From: Flavobacteriia bacterium
Lineage (GTDB): Bacteria; Bacteroidota; Bacteroidia; Flavobacteriales; Schleiferiaceae
Reading direction: 5' to 3'
Length of the DNA stretch: 34,838 nt
Assembly (NCBI GenBank): GCA_013373425.1
Contig: JABXHW010000034.1
Location: 1 to 34,838, forward strand
The position numbers and the translations under genes are program-made. Positions within the stretch are counted from its first letter, which is position 1. Each line of letters starts with the position of its first letter. Of the stretch, positions 16,801 to 23,027 are shown in pieces. The notes beneath the pieces were generated by a model. The model was not told the DNA's origin, ran no database searches, and was given only the letters and a program-made list of their open reading frames with translations.

Positions 16801-17862
16801 TATCCAATCCGCTCACTACACAGTATCGATGTGGTTTACACGGATGATGCTACGAAGTGGACTCGTGTTCCAGTATTCGAAATGGGTGAAGATCCAAACT
16901 TGACTGAAGGTGGAGCTGAGAAGCTTACTCTTCGCCAGGCTGACGGTTGGAGCTTGAACAACGGACAGCTCGTTCGCGACGCATCTGTACGAGGCTGGAG
17001 TTACTTCCCAGGTTATGCAATCGACCTTGAAACTGGTCAGAGATTGAACATGGCCTTTGGTGAGAACAGCTGGATGGTTGCAGACCGCGGTAACGATATG
17101 CTTTGGAACCCTACTTCTACAGTTGCGGTAAGTCCAGGTGATAACATTACTGGTGGTTTCCGCTTCGGTGGTCAGCATTACCTCTACGTATTCGCGCCAT
17201 CTGTGATTCGCGGTATTACGCCAAATGATATCTCTTACAAAGGAGATGATCCAACAGCAAACCCGATGTACAGTTACTTGAACAACTTGAACACTCCGCT
17301 TAACAAGCGTGAAGTATTCAAAGGTGTTATGTACGCGAATATTCCATTGGTGACTCCATCGTTCCACGATATGGATCCATACACGAATATGCCTTCTGAG
17401 GTTCGCACTCGCATCCGAATGAACCGCCCATACGACACTTACCAACCTGCGAATACTACTCCGCAGAACGGTGGTAACCCATTGTATGAGTTCAGCACAA
17501 CCAACTTTGCTACAGACAAGAACAACTTGACGATTGCAGAGAACGAATTGGAAAACATTCGAGTGGTTCCTAACCCATACTATGCGAGAAGTGCGTACGA
17601 AACTTCACAGCTCGAAAGCACAGTGAAGATTACAAACCTTCCGCAGGTTGCGACAATCAGTATCTTCTCAGCGAATGGTACTATGATTCGTCAAATCAAT
17701 AAGAACAACAGCTCTACTTGGTTGACTTGGGACTTGACTAACGATTACGGTGTGCCTATCGCGAGTGGTGTTTACATCATTCACGTGGACGCTCCAGGAA
17801 TTGGTGAGCACATCCTCAAGTGGTACGGAGCATTGCGTCCTGTTGACTTGAACGCATTCTAA
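13843..17862 (+). CDS. large secreted surface protein with FlgD-like C-terminal domain (triad gene 2)
   Basis: A 1339-residue exported protein. The signal peptide is about 1-22, followed by a mature start rich in Ser and Cys. The N-terminal region has NNVRATILGGGDMWWDLNQARYEVPKG, a pattern I recognise from large unnamed Bacteroidota proteins. Asp-rich loops resembling calcium sites occur at DRDGDELYDPYVDYP (about 206-220) and DGRDNDRDGCVDG (about 363-375). The C-terminal ~95 residues (NIRVVPNPYYARSAYE, VKITNLPQVATISIFSANG, GVPIASGVYIIHVDAPG, ending LKWYGALRPVDLNAF) form a FlgD/T9SS-like Ig domain but end in an unusual motif instead of the canonical basic T9SS tail. Its genes lie between a TonB receptor and a PorV-like gene with 27- and 28-nt spacers, pointing to surface delivery with the PorV-like partner. 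Molecular function is unknown. Confidence 0.85.
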   Translation: MSKSLRILPWVLSIFAVFSAEGREIPGLPSSSGKMESNKSVEELCQPAQAQSDLNINNVRATILGGGDMWWDLNQARYEVPKGSNRHSMFAGALWLGGVDEGNQLKLAAMTYRQRGNDYWPGPLSTDGLATVTKDVCDRYDRHWIIYRSQVDIHKAWLECQDDPDCDAGVEFPGYESNIPDIILNWPAHGVDGELPYRLAPFIDRDGDELYDPYVDYPAYDIDRAYDCQLKDVDLLYGDQTIWWVYNDRGNVHSETQAGALGFEIRAQAFAFTTNDEINNMTFNNYRIINKSTFRLTNTYFSTWFDPDLGFAQDDIIGCDIPRGLGYCYNSDFEDEGPFGYGEYPPAVGFDFFQGPFADYFDGRDNDRDGCVDGVRDENGNCVAEDPSVGRNERIIMSGFMYYNNTGDPASGNPNSAAEFYNYMRSRWKNGNPLVVENPSGQGNTSNGDGYTPDGSGLATLFAYPGNTFDTTGVTQPTADQNWFESPSNQEDKRGLHNAGPFSLAPGALNFITTGVVWERNFQTQNLFASVEEVIIADDKAQQLFDNCFQVLNGPDAPDVELIELNEELVLTLNYSNAANNVNLDYREKDPLIPVPPGKTEAEVLAENPDYFDYRFEGFQIFQLANENVSIADRYDPAQAQLIAQCDIRNGVTQLVNWELDPDINQLVPSDMTLTSGNDGIQMSFSIKEDAFATSTKTLRNHREYYFTVIAYAVNEFEVFDPFSSPDGQRKPFLAGRNNIRTYTGIPHRTEAESGGQGLNADYGDGIEITRIEGVGNSGIALDFNQDTEDEIVRDYNAERATYTQGAGPVNVKIVDPRNVPAGNYTMKFNGVDDFATWELYTSSDTVLSRRAISFLNEQIIPELGISVTVENVRQPGDDTNGVFDNGIILTDISFTDPTAPWLTGVADNDTYTPFNWILAGTNTNATEAPADIYPDQGGDPKQFFETMVGGTWGPFYYASQLGRGTSSGFPVFGMGPADSVSAGQRYPIRSLHSIDVVYTDDATKWTRVPVFEMGEDPNLTEGGAEKLTLRQADGWSLNNGQLVRDASVRGWSYFPGYAIDLETGQRLNMAFGENSWMVADRGNDMLWNPTSTVAVSPGDNITGGFRFGGQHYLYVFAPSVIRGITPNDISYKGDDPTANPMYSYLNNLNTPLNKREVFKGVMYANIPLVTPSFHDMDPYTNMPSEVRTRIRMNRPYDTYQPANTTPQNGGNPLYEFSTTNFATDKNNLTIAENELENIRVVPNPYYARSAYETSQLESTVKITNLPQVATISIFSANGTMIRQINKNNSSTWLTWDLTNDYGVPIASGVYIIHVDAPGIGEHILKWYGALRPVDLNAF

Positions 17863-17890
17863 GAAAGGTTTAAAGCATAGATACTAGACT

Positions 17891-18919
17891 ATGAGAAAGA
17901 CGATATATAGCACAATGTTGGCAGTCGCGGTAGCATCTACCGCGGCCTTTGCCGGCAACCCTCAGCGTGCTGGTTCGGCCGGTGCAAATGAATTGTTGAT
18001 CAACCCATGGGCGGGTAGCTCTGGATTGGCGAGCTCAAGCATCTCCACGGTGCGCGGCTTGGAGTCAACATTCATGAACATCGCTGGTTTGGCCTTCACC
18101 GAGAAAACTGAAGTTGGATTTGCCAATACACAATGGCTCGTGGGCGCAGACATCTCTGTAAACAGTGGAGCCTTGGCACAACGCGTAAGCGACGTGGGCG
18201 TATTGAGCATATCTGTTCAGTCGTTCGACTACGGTGAGTGGGATGTAACTACTGAAGATCTTCCAGAAGGAGGTGCAGGTACAATTTCACCTTCGGCATT
18301 AGCTTTTGCATTGGGTTACTCTCAGATGTTTACCACCAACATTTACGGTGGTGTAAATATCAAGGTATACAACTCGAACATCTCTAACTTGAATGCTGCT
18401 GGTGTAGCAATCGACGCAGGTGTGCAGTACCATGAAGGTGATTACCACTTCGGAGTTACCTTGAAGAACGTAGGTCCTTCATTCGGTTATACGGGTGACG
18501 GTTTGGATCTTGCTCTTCCAGTACCACAAGGTGGATACGCGCAGAGCTTTAGCTCTCGTTCTGCTGAGTTCGAACTTCCTACGCAGCTCGCAATTGGTGT
18601 TGGTTACGATTGGCACATTGTAAGAGACGTTCACCGCATCACCTTCACCGGGATGTTCGCGTCGAATGCGTTCGAAAAGGATAACTACTTGCTCGGTGCT
18701 GAATACGGTTGGAGGGATTGGTTCGCAGTTCGCGCTGGATACCGTATTGACGATAACCGCGCTGACGGAAGATCTACCTCCGCATTGGCAGGTCCAACTG
18801 CTGGATTCTCTGTGAATGCTCCACTGGGAAGCTCAACGAACTTCAAGTTGGACTACGCTTATCAGTTGACCAATAACTTCGGTGGTATCCACACTTTCGG
18901 AGGTACTATCTCACTCTAA
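17891..18919 (+). CDS. PorV/PorQ-family outer-membrane protein (triad gene 3)
   Basis: A 342-residue outer-membrane barrel of the PorV/PorQ (UPF0164) family. Signal peptide 1-21 (MRKTIYSTMLAVAVASTAAFA), then AGSAGANELLINPWAGSSGLASSSISTVRGLESTFMNIAGLAF, the typical N-terminal hairpin of this family in which a few early cells of sequence describe position and asparagine-rich turns. Repeated amphipathic strands follow, with NVGPSFGYTGDG and GAEYGWRDWFAVRAGYRIDDNR, and the protein ends GGIHTFGGTISL. In type IX secretion, PorV is an outer-membrane shuttle that carries cargo from the translocon to the attachment complex; this is a paralogue, not necessarily PorV itself. Being 28 nt after the 1339-residue secreted protein suggests it is the dedicated partner. 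No clear terminator precedes the greA promoter. Confidence 0.88.
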   Translation: MRKTIYSTMLAVAVASTAAFAGNPQRAGSAGANELLINPWAGSSGLASSSISTVRGLESTFMNIAGLAFTEKTEVGFANTQWLVGADISVNSGALAQRVSDVGVLSISVQSFDYGEWDVTTEDLPEGGAGTISPSALAFALGYSQMFTTNIYGGVNIKVYNSNISNLNAAGVAIDAGVQYHEGDYHFGVTLKNVGPSFGYTGDGLDLALPVPQGGYAQSFSSRSAEFELPTQLAIGVGYDWHIVRDVHRITFTGMFASNAFEKDNYLLGAEYGWRDWFAVRAGYRIDDNRADGRSTSALAGPTAGFSVNAPLGSSTNFKLDYAYQLTNNFGGIHTFGGTISL

Positions 18920-18969
18920 TATAACTCGTTAAGTCTGTAGAAGATATCTACGATTACACAACGAAATTG

Positions 18970-18977
18970 TATATTTG
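18970..18977 (+). promoter_or_regulatory. -7 promoter element of greA
   Basis: TATATTTG matches TAnnTTTG exactly. The predicted transcription start near 18982 coincides with the base of a 10-bp hairpin at 18983-19009, and is about 55 nt before the greA ATG at 19037. No TTG at the -33 distance. Confidence 0.6.
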
Positions 18978-18982
18978 CAAAG

Positions 18983-19015
18983 AAATGAGGCCATTTGATG
19001 GTCTCATTTTCTTTT
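18983..19015 (+). terminator. hairpin plus U-rich tract in the greA leader (terminator/attenuator)
   Basis: AAATGAGGCC (18983-18992) pairs with GGTCTCATTT (19000-19009) over 10 bp, one G-T pair, with a 7-nt loop; the T-rich stretch TTTTCTTTT follows. It would end transcripts of the PorV-like operon, for which no other terminator is seen. Because it starts one base after the predicted greA transcription start, it would also act on greA's own transcript as an attenuator. Confidence 0.65.
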
Positions 19016-19036
19016 GAACACTACTACAGAACGAAC

Positions 19037-19510
19037 ATGTCAAATTTATCATACTATACTCCTGAAGGCCTTAAGAAGCTTCGTGACGAACTCGATCAAA
19101 TGAAGAGTATTGAGAGACCAAAAATTTCTCAGCAGATCGCAGAAGCACGCGATAAGGGAGATTTGTCAGAGAACGCCGAATATGACGCTGCGAAAGAAGC
19201 GCAAGGTCTTCTCGAAATGAAGATCGCCAAATTGGAACAAGAACTTTCCAATGCGCGTATCATCGACGAATCTCAGCTCGATACTTCTAAAGCTCTCGTA
19301 CTTTCAAAAGTGAAGATTAAGAACCTCCAGAATGGAATGGAGATGACCTATACCTTGGTCAGTGAGAAGGAAGCCGACCTCAAAACAGGCAAGATTTCTG
19401 TCACTTCTCCGATTGGAAAGGGCCTCCTTGGAAAGAGTGTAGGAGATGTAGCTGAAGTTCAAGTTCCAAGTGGAACGCTTAAATTCGAGGTAATCGATAT
19501 CTCAAGATAA
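19037..19510 (+). CDS. greA: transcription elongation factor GreA
   Basis: Binds in the secondary channel of RNA polymerase and stimulates cleavage of backtracked RNA, rescuing arrested complexes. The 157-residue length is standard. The N-terminal coiled coil contains YYTPEGLKKLRDELDQMK and the conserved tip with acidic pair ARDKGDLSENAEYDAAKEAQG (Asp and Glu at the tip position magnesium). The C-terminal FKBP-like domain includes SPIGKGLLGKSVGDVAEVQVPSGTLKFEVIDI. The ATG at 19037 is chosen because a longer frame from 18995 would start inside the leader hairpin and add residues not seen in the family. A HIT protein gene follows 5 nt after the stop. Confidence 0.97.
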   Translation: MSNLSYYTPEGLKKLRDELDQMKSIERPKISQQIAEARDKGDLSENAEYDAAKEAQGLLEMKIAKLEQELSNARIIDESQLDTSKALVLSKVKIKNLQNGMEMTYTLVSEKEADLKTGKISVTSPIGKGLLGKSVGDVAEVQVPSGTLKFEVIDISR

Positions 19511-19515
19511 ACCTC

Positions 19516-19908
19516 ATGGCGAGCATCTTTACCAAAATCATCAGCGGCGAAATCCCTTGTCACAAAGTGGCAGAGACGGAAGATGCTATCGCCTTTCTCG
19601 ATATTCGTCCCCTCAAAAGAGGGCATACCCTCATTGTTCCTAAGCAGGAAGTGGACAAACTTTTCGACTTACCGCACGACACCTACACTAAGGTGATGGA
19701 TTTGGCCTATAAAGTGGGTCAGGCTATGGAAAAGTCGATCCCTTGTAAGCGCATAGGTGTTGCCGTACTAGGCCTCGAAGTGCCTCACGCGCATGTTCAT
19801 CTCATTCCCATCGACTCCGAGCGCGACCTCAATTTTGCTAACGACCGAATGTCGTTTACAGATGAAGAGTGGGAGCAGACCGTTAAGGATATTCAAGCAG
19901 GACTATAA
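19516..19908 (+). CDS. HIT family nucleotide-binding hydrolase (Hint-like)
   Basis: A 130-residue histidine-triad protein. The start ASIFTKIISGEIPCHKVAE, the middle DIRPLKRGHTLIVPKQEVD and the triad HAHVHL near residues 95-100 are diagnostic of the Hint branch, which hydrolyses purine nucleoside phosphoramidates and aminoacyl adenylates. It starts 5 nt after the greA stop codon, so the two form an operon; greA-HIT pairs are common in Bacteroidota. The cellular substrate is unknown. No terminator is visible after it; the next 142 bp contain the 7-bp repeat region. Confidence 0.95.
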   Translation: MASIFTKIISGEIPCHKVAETEDAIAFLDIRPLKRGHTLIVPKQEVDKLFDLPHDTYTKVMDLAYKVGQAMEKSIPCKRIGVAVLGLEVPHAHVHLIPIDSERDLNFANDRMSFTDEEWEQTVKDIQAGL

Positions 19909-19934
19909 TCGCCGGTCTCCGTTCCCTGACGGGC

Positions 19935-20047
19935 AACGAGTAACGAGTTCCATGTAACAGGATACGCGTCATGGGTTTCGAGTATCCAGCAGTATCAAGT
20001 ATTTAGTATTGGTATCTCGTTAAGTTTGTACCCAGTACTTAGTACCA
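19935..20047. repeat. degenerate 7-bp tandem repeats in the greA-HIT/ruvC gap
   Basis: AACGAGT occurs twice in tandem at 19935-19948. AGTATCA, AGTATTT and AGTATTG are consecutive 7-bp units at 19991-20011, with AGTATCC just before at 19981. AGTACTT and AGTACCA follow at 20034-20047. All fit a loose AGTAYYN heptamer. The 142-bp space between the convergent HIT and ruvC genes shows nothing else. Confidence 0.7.
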
Positions 20048-20050
20048 TTC

Positions 20051-20608
20051 CTACCTCTTCCTCCCCGGATTATCCTTCAAAAACGCGTCCCAACCGCTGT
20101 ACGATTTCTTAGCGCCGAGTATGCTCGTGGCAGAGTAGTGGTGACAAGTTGCAACGGCTAAGCCATCGGTTGCATCCAATAGCTTCGGAATCTCTTTGAA
20201 ACCGTAAATGCTCTTCAGCATGCCAGCGACTTTTTCTTTACTAGCGTTACCGTCGCCGGTAATGCTTTGCTTCACGCGTTTTGGAGAGTATTCAACTACG
20301 GGAATCTGACGAGATAGGCCAGCTGCCATAACAACCCCTTGGGCACGTCCAAGTTTGAGCATGGACTGCACATTCTTTCCGAAGAAGGGCGCCTCAAGAG
20401 CCATCTCATCTGGAAGGTAGGTCTCGATGATCTCTTTCGTGCTGGAGAAGATCTGCTCGAGGCGAGTGTAATGGTCGTCTTTCGTGTTGAACTTCACATA
20501 GTCGAAGGCAATTAATGTGGCATTCTTCCCCACTTGTCGGATGACGCCATACCCCATCACTGTAGTTCCTGGGTCGATGCCTAAAATGATTTTCTCCTTG
20601 GACGCCAT
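20051..20608 (-). CDS. ruvC: crossover junction endodeoxyribonuclease RuvC
   Basis: Resolves Holliday junctions by paired nicks, working with the RuvAB branch-migration motor during recombinational repair. The 185-residue length is normal. The RNase H-like fold is seen as IILGIDPGTTVMGYGVI (catalytic Asp), MALEAPFFGKNVQSMLKLGRAQG (catalytic Glu and DNA-binding loop), VKQSITGDGNASKEKV and LLDATDGLAVATCHH (catalytic Asp pair). RuvA and RuvB are not in the window. The ATG at 20608 is fixed by a promoter element whose predicted transcription start is that same base, implying a leaderless mRNA. It diverges from a glycosyltransferase gene with only 35 bp between the two starts. Confidence 0.97.
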   Translation of the reverse strand: MASKEKIILGIDPGTTVMGYGVIRQVGKNATLIAFDYVKFNTKDDHYTRLEQIFSSTKEIIETYLPDEMALEAPFFGKNVQSMLKLGRAQGVVMAAGLSRQIPVVEYSPKRVKQSITGDGNASKEKVAGMLKSIYGFKEIPKLLDATDGLAVATCHHYSATSILGAKKSYSGWDAFLKDNPGRKR

Positions 20609-20612
20609 GCCA

Positions 20613-20620
20613 CAAACCTA
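20613..20620 (-). promoter_or_regulatory. -7 promoter element placed for a leaderless ruvC mRNA
   Basis: TAGGTTTG on the minus strand matches TAnnTTTG and ends 4 nt before the ruvC ATG at 20608, so transcription should begin at the A of the start codon. The arrangement is the same as for the Rieske-like gene at 9948. Confidence 0.6.
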
Positions 20621-20643
20621 GGCTTTTTTGGCTATTTTTCACC

Positions 20644-21756
20644 GTGTTTCTAATCCTGCCTCTAATAGCATACACCGTCTTTGGATGGTTTCTCTACCGT
20701 GGGTTTTCCAAAGCCGTGAGACTGAGCGATGAATCACCTTTGCCGCCAGTATCCGTCTTGCTCCCATTCCGAAATGAGGCCAGTGGGCTGAAGGCAACCA
20801 TCATTGCTGTACTTGATGCTTTGGGAAGTGGCGATGAATTGATTGTCATAAACGATGGGTCAGACGACAATAGTTTGGAGATGGCGCAATCCATTTCAGA
20901 TTCGAGATTAGTTGTGCTTTCCTCCAATCAAAACGGAAAGAAAGCAGCTCTTAGATGTGGCATTGATCGAGCAAAGCACGAAGTTATTCTCACCGTTGAT
21001 GCAGATATTCGGCCTCAAGCGCATTGGCCGGCTCTCATGCTACAGCCATTTTCAAACTCTCACATCCAAATGGTGTGTGGATCTGTACACGTCCCGTTTG
21101 AGAAAGTTGGATCCAGAGCTATGTGGGAAGCCATTGATGTGCTCAGCTTGGTAGGAAGTGGACGAGCCCTCACCCGACAAGGCTGGGCCGTTATGTGTAA
21201 CGGTGCAAATTTGGCTTTTAGGAAAAGCGCCTTCATGGAAGTAGGTGGATATTCCGGAAACGAGAATCGCTCTAGTGGTGACGATGTGTTTCTCCTTCAA
21301 TCGGTGCTTGAGCGATATCCGAACGGCGTGATTCCGATTCCAGAGAAAGCACTCGGAGGGGTTGAAACAACTGCTCAGCAGTCGTGGAGTGCACTCGTTC
21401 GTCAACGAATCCGCTGGGCAGGAAAGAGTAGTGGATATAAAGACCCAAAGGCCATTTTCACAACGTACTTTATCGGGTTAGCGAATGTGCTCGTGCCGGC
21501 TGGAATTATCTCAGCCATCCTATTGCCTTCCATCCTGAAATGGGTAGTGATCTATTGGGCTGGGAAGGCTATAGTAGACAGTCTCCTCGTAGCTGTGTAC
21601 AATCGCGGGTACGACAGGGACATCCCGGATAGCGCGATTGTCTTGCTATCTGTGATTTACCCACTTTATACCAGTCTCATTGCGATTCTAGTACCCTTCG
21701 TAAAAGTAAAGTGGAAAGGTCGTTACTTGGACTTCCCTGCGGAAAGCGAATCGTGA
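20644..21756 (+). CDS. membrane-anchored family 2 glycosyltransferase
   Basis: A 370-residue inverting sugar transferase using an activated nucleotide sugar. An N-terminal membrane segment (residues 1-18) is followed by a GT-A domain: PVSVLLPFRNEASGLKATI, ELIVINDGSDDNS, the metal-binding VDADIRPQA, NGANLAFRKSAFMEVGGYSG, GDDVFLL and the QRIRWAGKS motif characteristic of processive or chain-forming GT2 enzymes. Three to four C-terminal membrane segments lie between about 277 and 358. It starts at GTG 20644. The acceptor is unknown; polysaccharide or glycolipid synthesis is likely. The 3' end overlaps the end of the convergent channel gene by 34 nt. Confidence 0.92.
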   Translation: MFLILPLIAYTVFGWFLYRGFSKAVRLSDESPLPPVSVLLPFRNEASGLKATIIAVLDALGSGDELIVINDGSDDNSLEMAQSISDSRLVVLSSNQNGKKAALRCGIDRAKHEVILTVDADIRPQAHWPALMLQPFSNSHIQMVCGSVHVPFEKVGSRAMWEAIDVLSLVGSGRALTRQGWAVMCNGANLAFRKSAFMEVGGYSGNENRSSGDDVFLLQSVLERYPNGVIPIPEKALGGVETTAQQSWSALVRQRIRWAGKSSGYKDPKAIFTTYFIGLANVLVPAGIISAILLPSILKWVVIYWAGKAIVDSLLVAVYNRGYDRDIPDSAIVLLSVIYPLYTSLIAILVPFVKVKWKGRYLDFPAESES

Positions 21757-22997
21757 ACATCACGTCCCGATACCTGCTGGTAGAGTCTTAGTCCAAAGAA
21801 CTCCGTAGCTGCGTAAAGGTGGTCAAAGATATCCGACTGAATTGCTTCGTAGTTCTCCCAAACGATATCCGCACTGAAGCAGTACACTTCCAAAGGAACA
21901 CCTTGTGCAGTAGGCTGAAGTTGACGAACCATCATGGTCGCGTCCTCCTTCTTGGAAACCTTTGGATGATTCGCCAGATAATTCTTGATGTAGGCACGGT
22001 AGATACCAATGTTCGTTTGATGTCGACCATTGATACTCGCTGCACCTTTGTCGAATCCGTGCTCGTCGTTGTACTTGTCGATTTCCGTCTGGCGCGATTC
22101 AACATACTCCTTCACAAACTTAATCTTGCCGAAGCGCTCGAGCATCTCTTCATCACACAGCGCAATGCTGTTGATGTCGATAAGAATATTGCGTTTGATA
22201 CGACGCATGTTCGCATTCTTCATTCCTCGCCAATTGACGAATGAATCTGAAACGAATGCCTTCGCAGGGATGGAGCTGATGGTGTTGTCCCAGTTTCTAA
22301 CCTTAACCGTGGTCAGGTCGATGCTCACTACATCGCCATCTACTCCATAGCGTTCAAATGTGATCCAATCTCCCTTTTCAACCAGGTCGTACATGGTGAT
22401 TTGGAAGTTGGCCAACAGTCCGTTGATGGTGTCTTGGAAGATCAAAATCAAGATGGCTGTGGCTCCTGCAAATGCGCCGAGAATTGCCCCAAGCTTTGTT
22501 CCAGTGAGAACGGAAACACCTACCATCACAGCAGCGAATACATTCAATACTTGCAGCACTTGCAAGATTGTCTTGTACGGCTTGCCCTTAAAGGAAGCTT
22601 CCTCCTCTACATACTTCATCAAGGCGCGGAACAAGCGGTTGAGGCCGGCTGCAGCGAGGATAGTGATGTAAATCTTGGCTGCTTTCACCAAGGGACCAAC
22701 AACCTCTTCGTGATCGCGGAAGATGAGGGGAATGCTGAGCAGAACAATGACAGCAGGCACCAAGTGCGCTAAATTGCGGAAGACTTTGTGCTCAAGAAGG
22801 TAATCATCCCAAGTGGCCTTGGTTTTGAGCACCAGCCTTTGTGCTACACTCAGCAAGATCCTACGCGCAATATAATCGGCAATAAAACTGATGATCAGTA
22901 TGGCTATGATATCAATAGCCAAAGTCAAAATGTTAATCCACAGATCAGTAAATCCTTGCTCCGCTAACCAATCGTGTGCCCACTGAGTTACCCTCAT
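21723..22997 (-). CDS. MscS-family mechanosensitive channel (YbdG-like)
   Basis: A 424-residue inner-membrane channel that probably opens under membrane tension to release solutes. About five membrane segments lie in the first 190 residues. The pore-lining helix and following conserved stretch are GAILGAFAGATAILILIFQDTINGLLANFQITMYDLVEKGDWI (about 170-212, MscS beta-domain entry). The large soluble part with DLTTVKVRNWDNTISSIPAKAFVSDSFVNWRGM and a long C-terminal region matches YbdG, the miniconductance-type MscS homologue of about 415 residues, better than short MscS. A -7-like TACCTTTA at 23019-23026 is 22 nt upstream and overlaps the end of the DUF4249 gene. The C-terminus overlaps the convergent glycosyltransferase gene by 34 nt. 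Confidence 0.92.
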   Translation of the reverse strand: MRVTQWAHDWLAEQGFTDLWINILTLAIDIIAILIISFIADYIARRILLSVAQRLVLKTKATWDDYLLEHKVFRNLAHLVPAVIVLLSIPLIFRDHEEVVGPLVKAAKIYITILAAAGLNRLFRALMKYVEEEASFKGKPYKTILQVLQVLNVFAAVMVGVSVLTGTKLGAILGAFAGATAILILIFQDTINGLLANFQITMYDLVEKGDWITFERYGVDGDVVSIDLTTVKVRNWDNTISSIPAKAFVSDSFVNWRGMKNANMRRIKRNILIDINSIALCDEEMLERFGKIKFVKEYVESRQTEIDKYNDEHGFDKGAASINGRHQTNIGIYRAYIKNYLANHPKVSKKEDATMMVRQLQPTAQGVPLEVYCFSADIVWENYEAIQSDIFDHLYAATEFFGLRLYQQVSGRDVHDSLSAGKSK

Positions 22998-23027
22998 AGT
23001 GCTAGTTTGTTCTTTGCGTAAAGGTAA

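Noticed and set aside
14287-17445. Long open frames on the opposite strand of the triad genes (for example 15208-15840 and 16816-17445)
   Set aside because: They are by-products of the strong codon bias of the plus-strand genes; composition is unnatural and no motifs are seen.
17575-17862. Canonical type A T9SS sorting domain at the end of the 1339-aa protein
   Set aside because: The fold pattern is similar, but the end LKWYGALRPVDLNAF lacks the usual basic tail, so the export route is left open.
18995-19036. Extended GreA N-terminus from 18995
   Set aside because: It would begin within the leader hairpin and add residues absent from the family.
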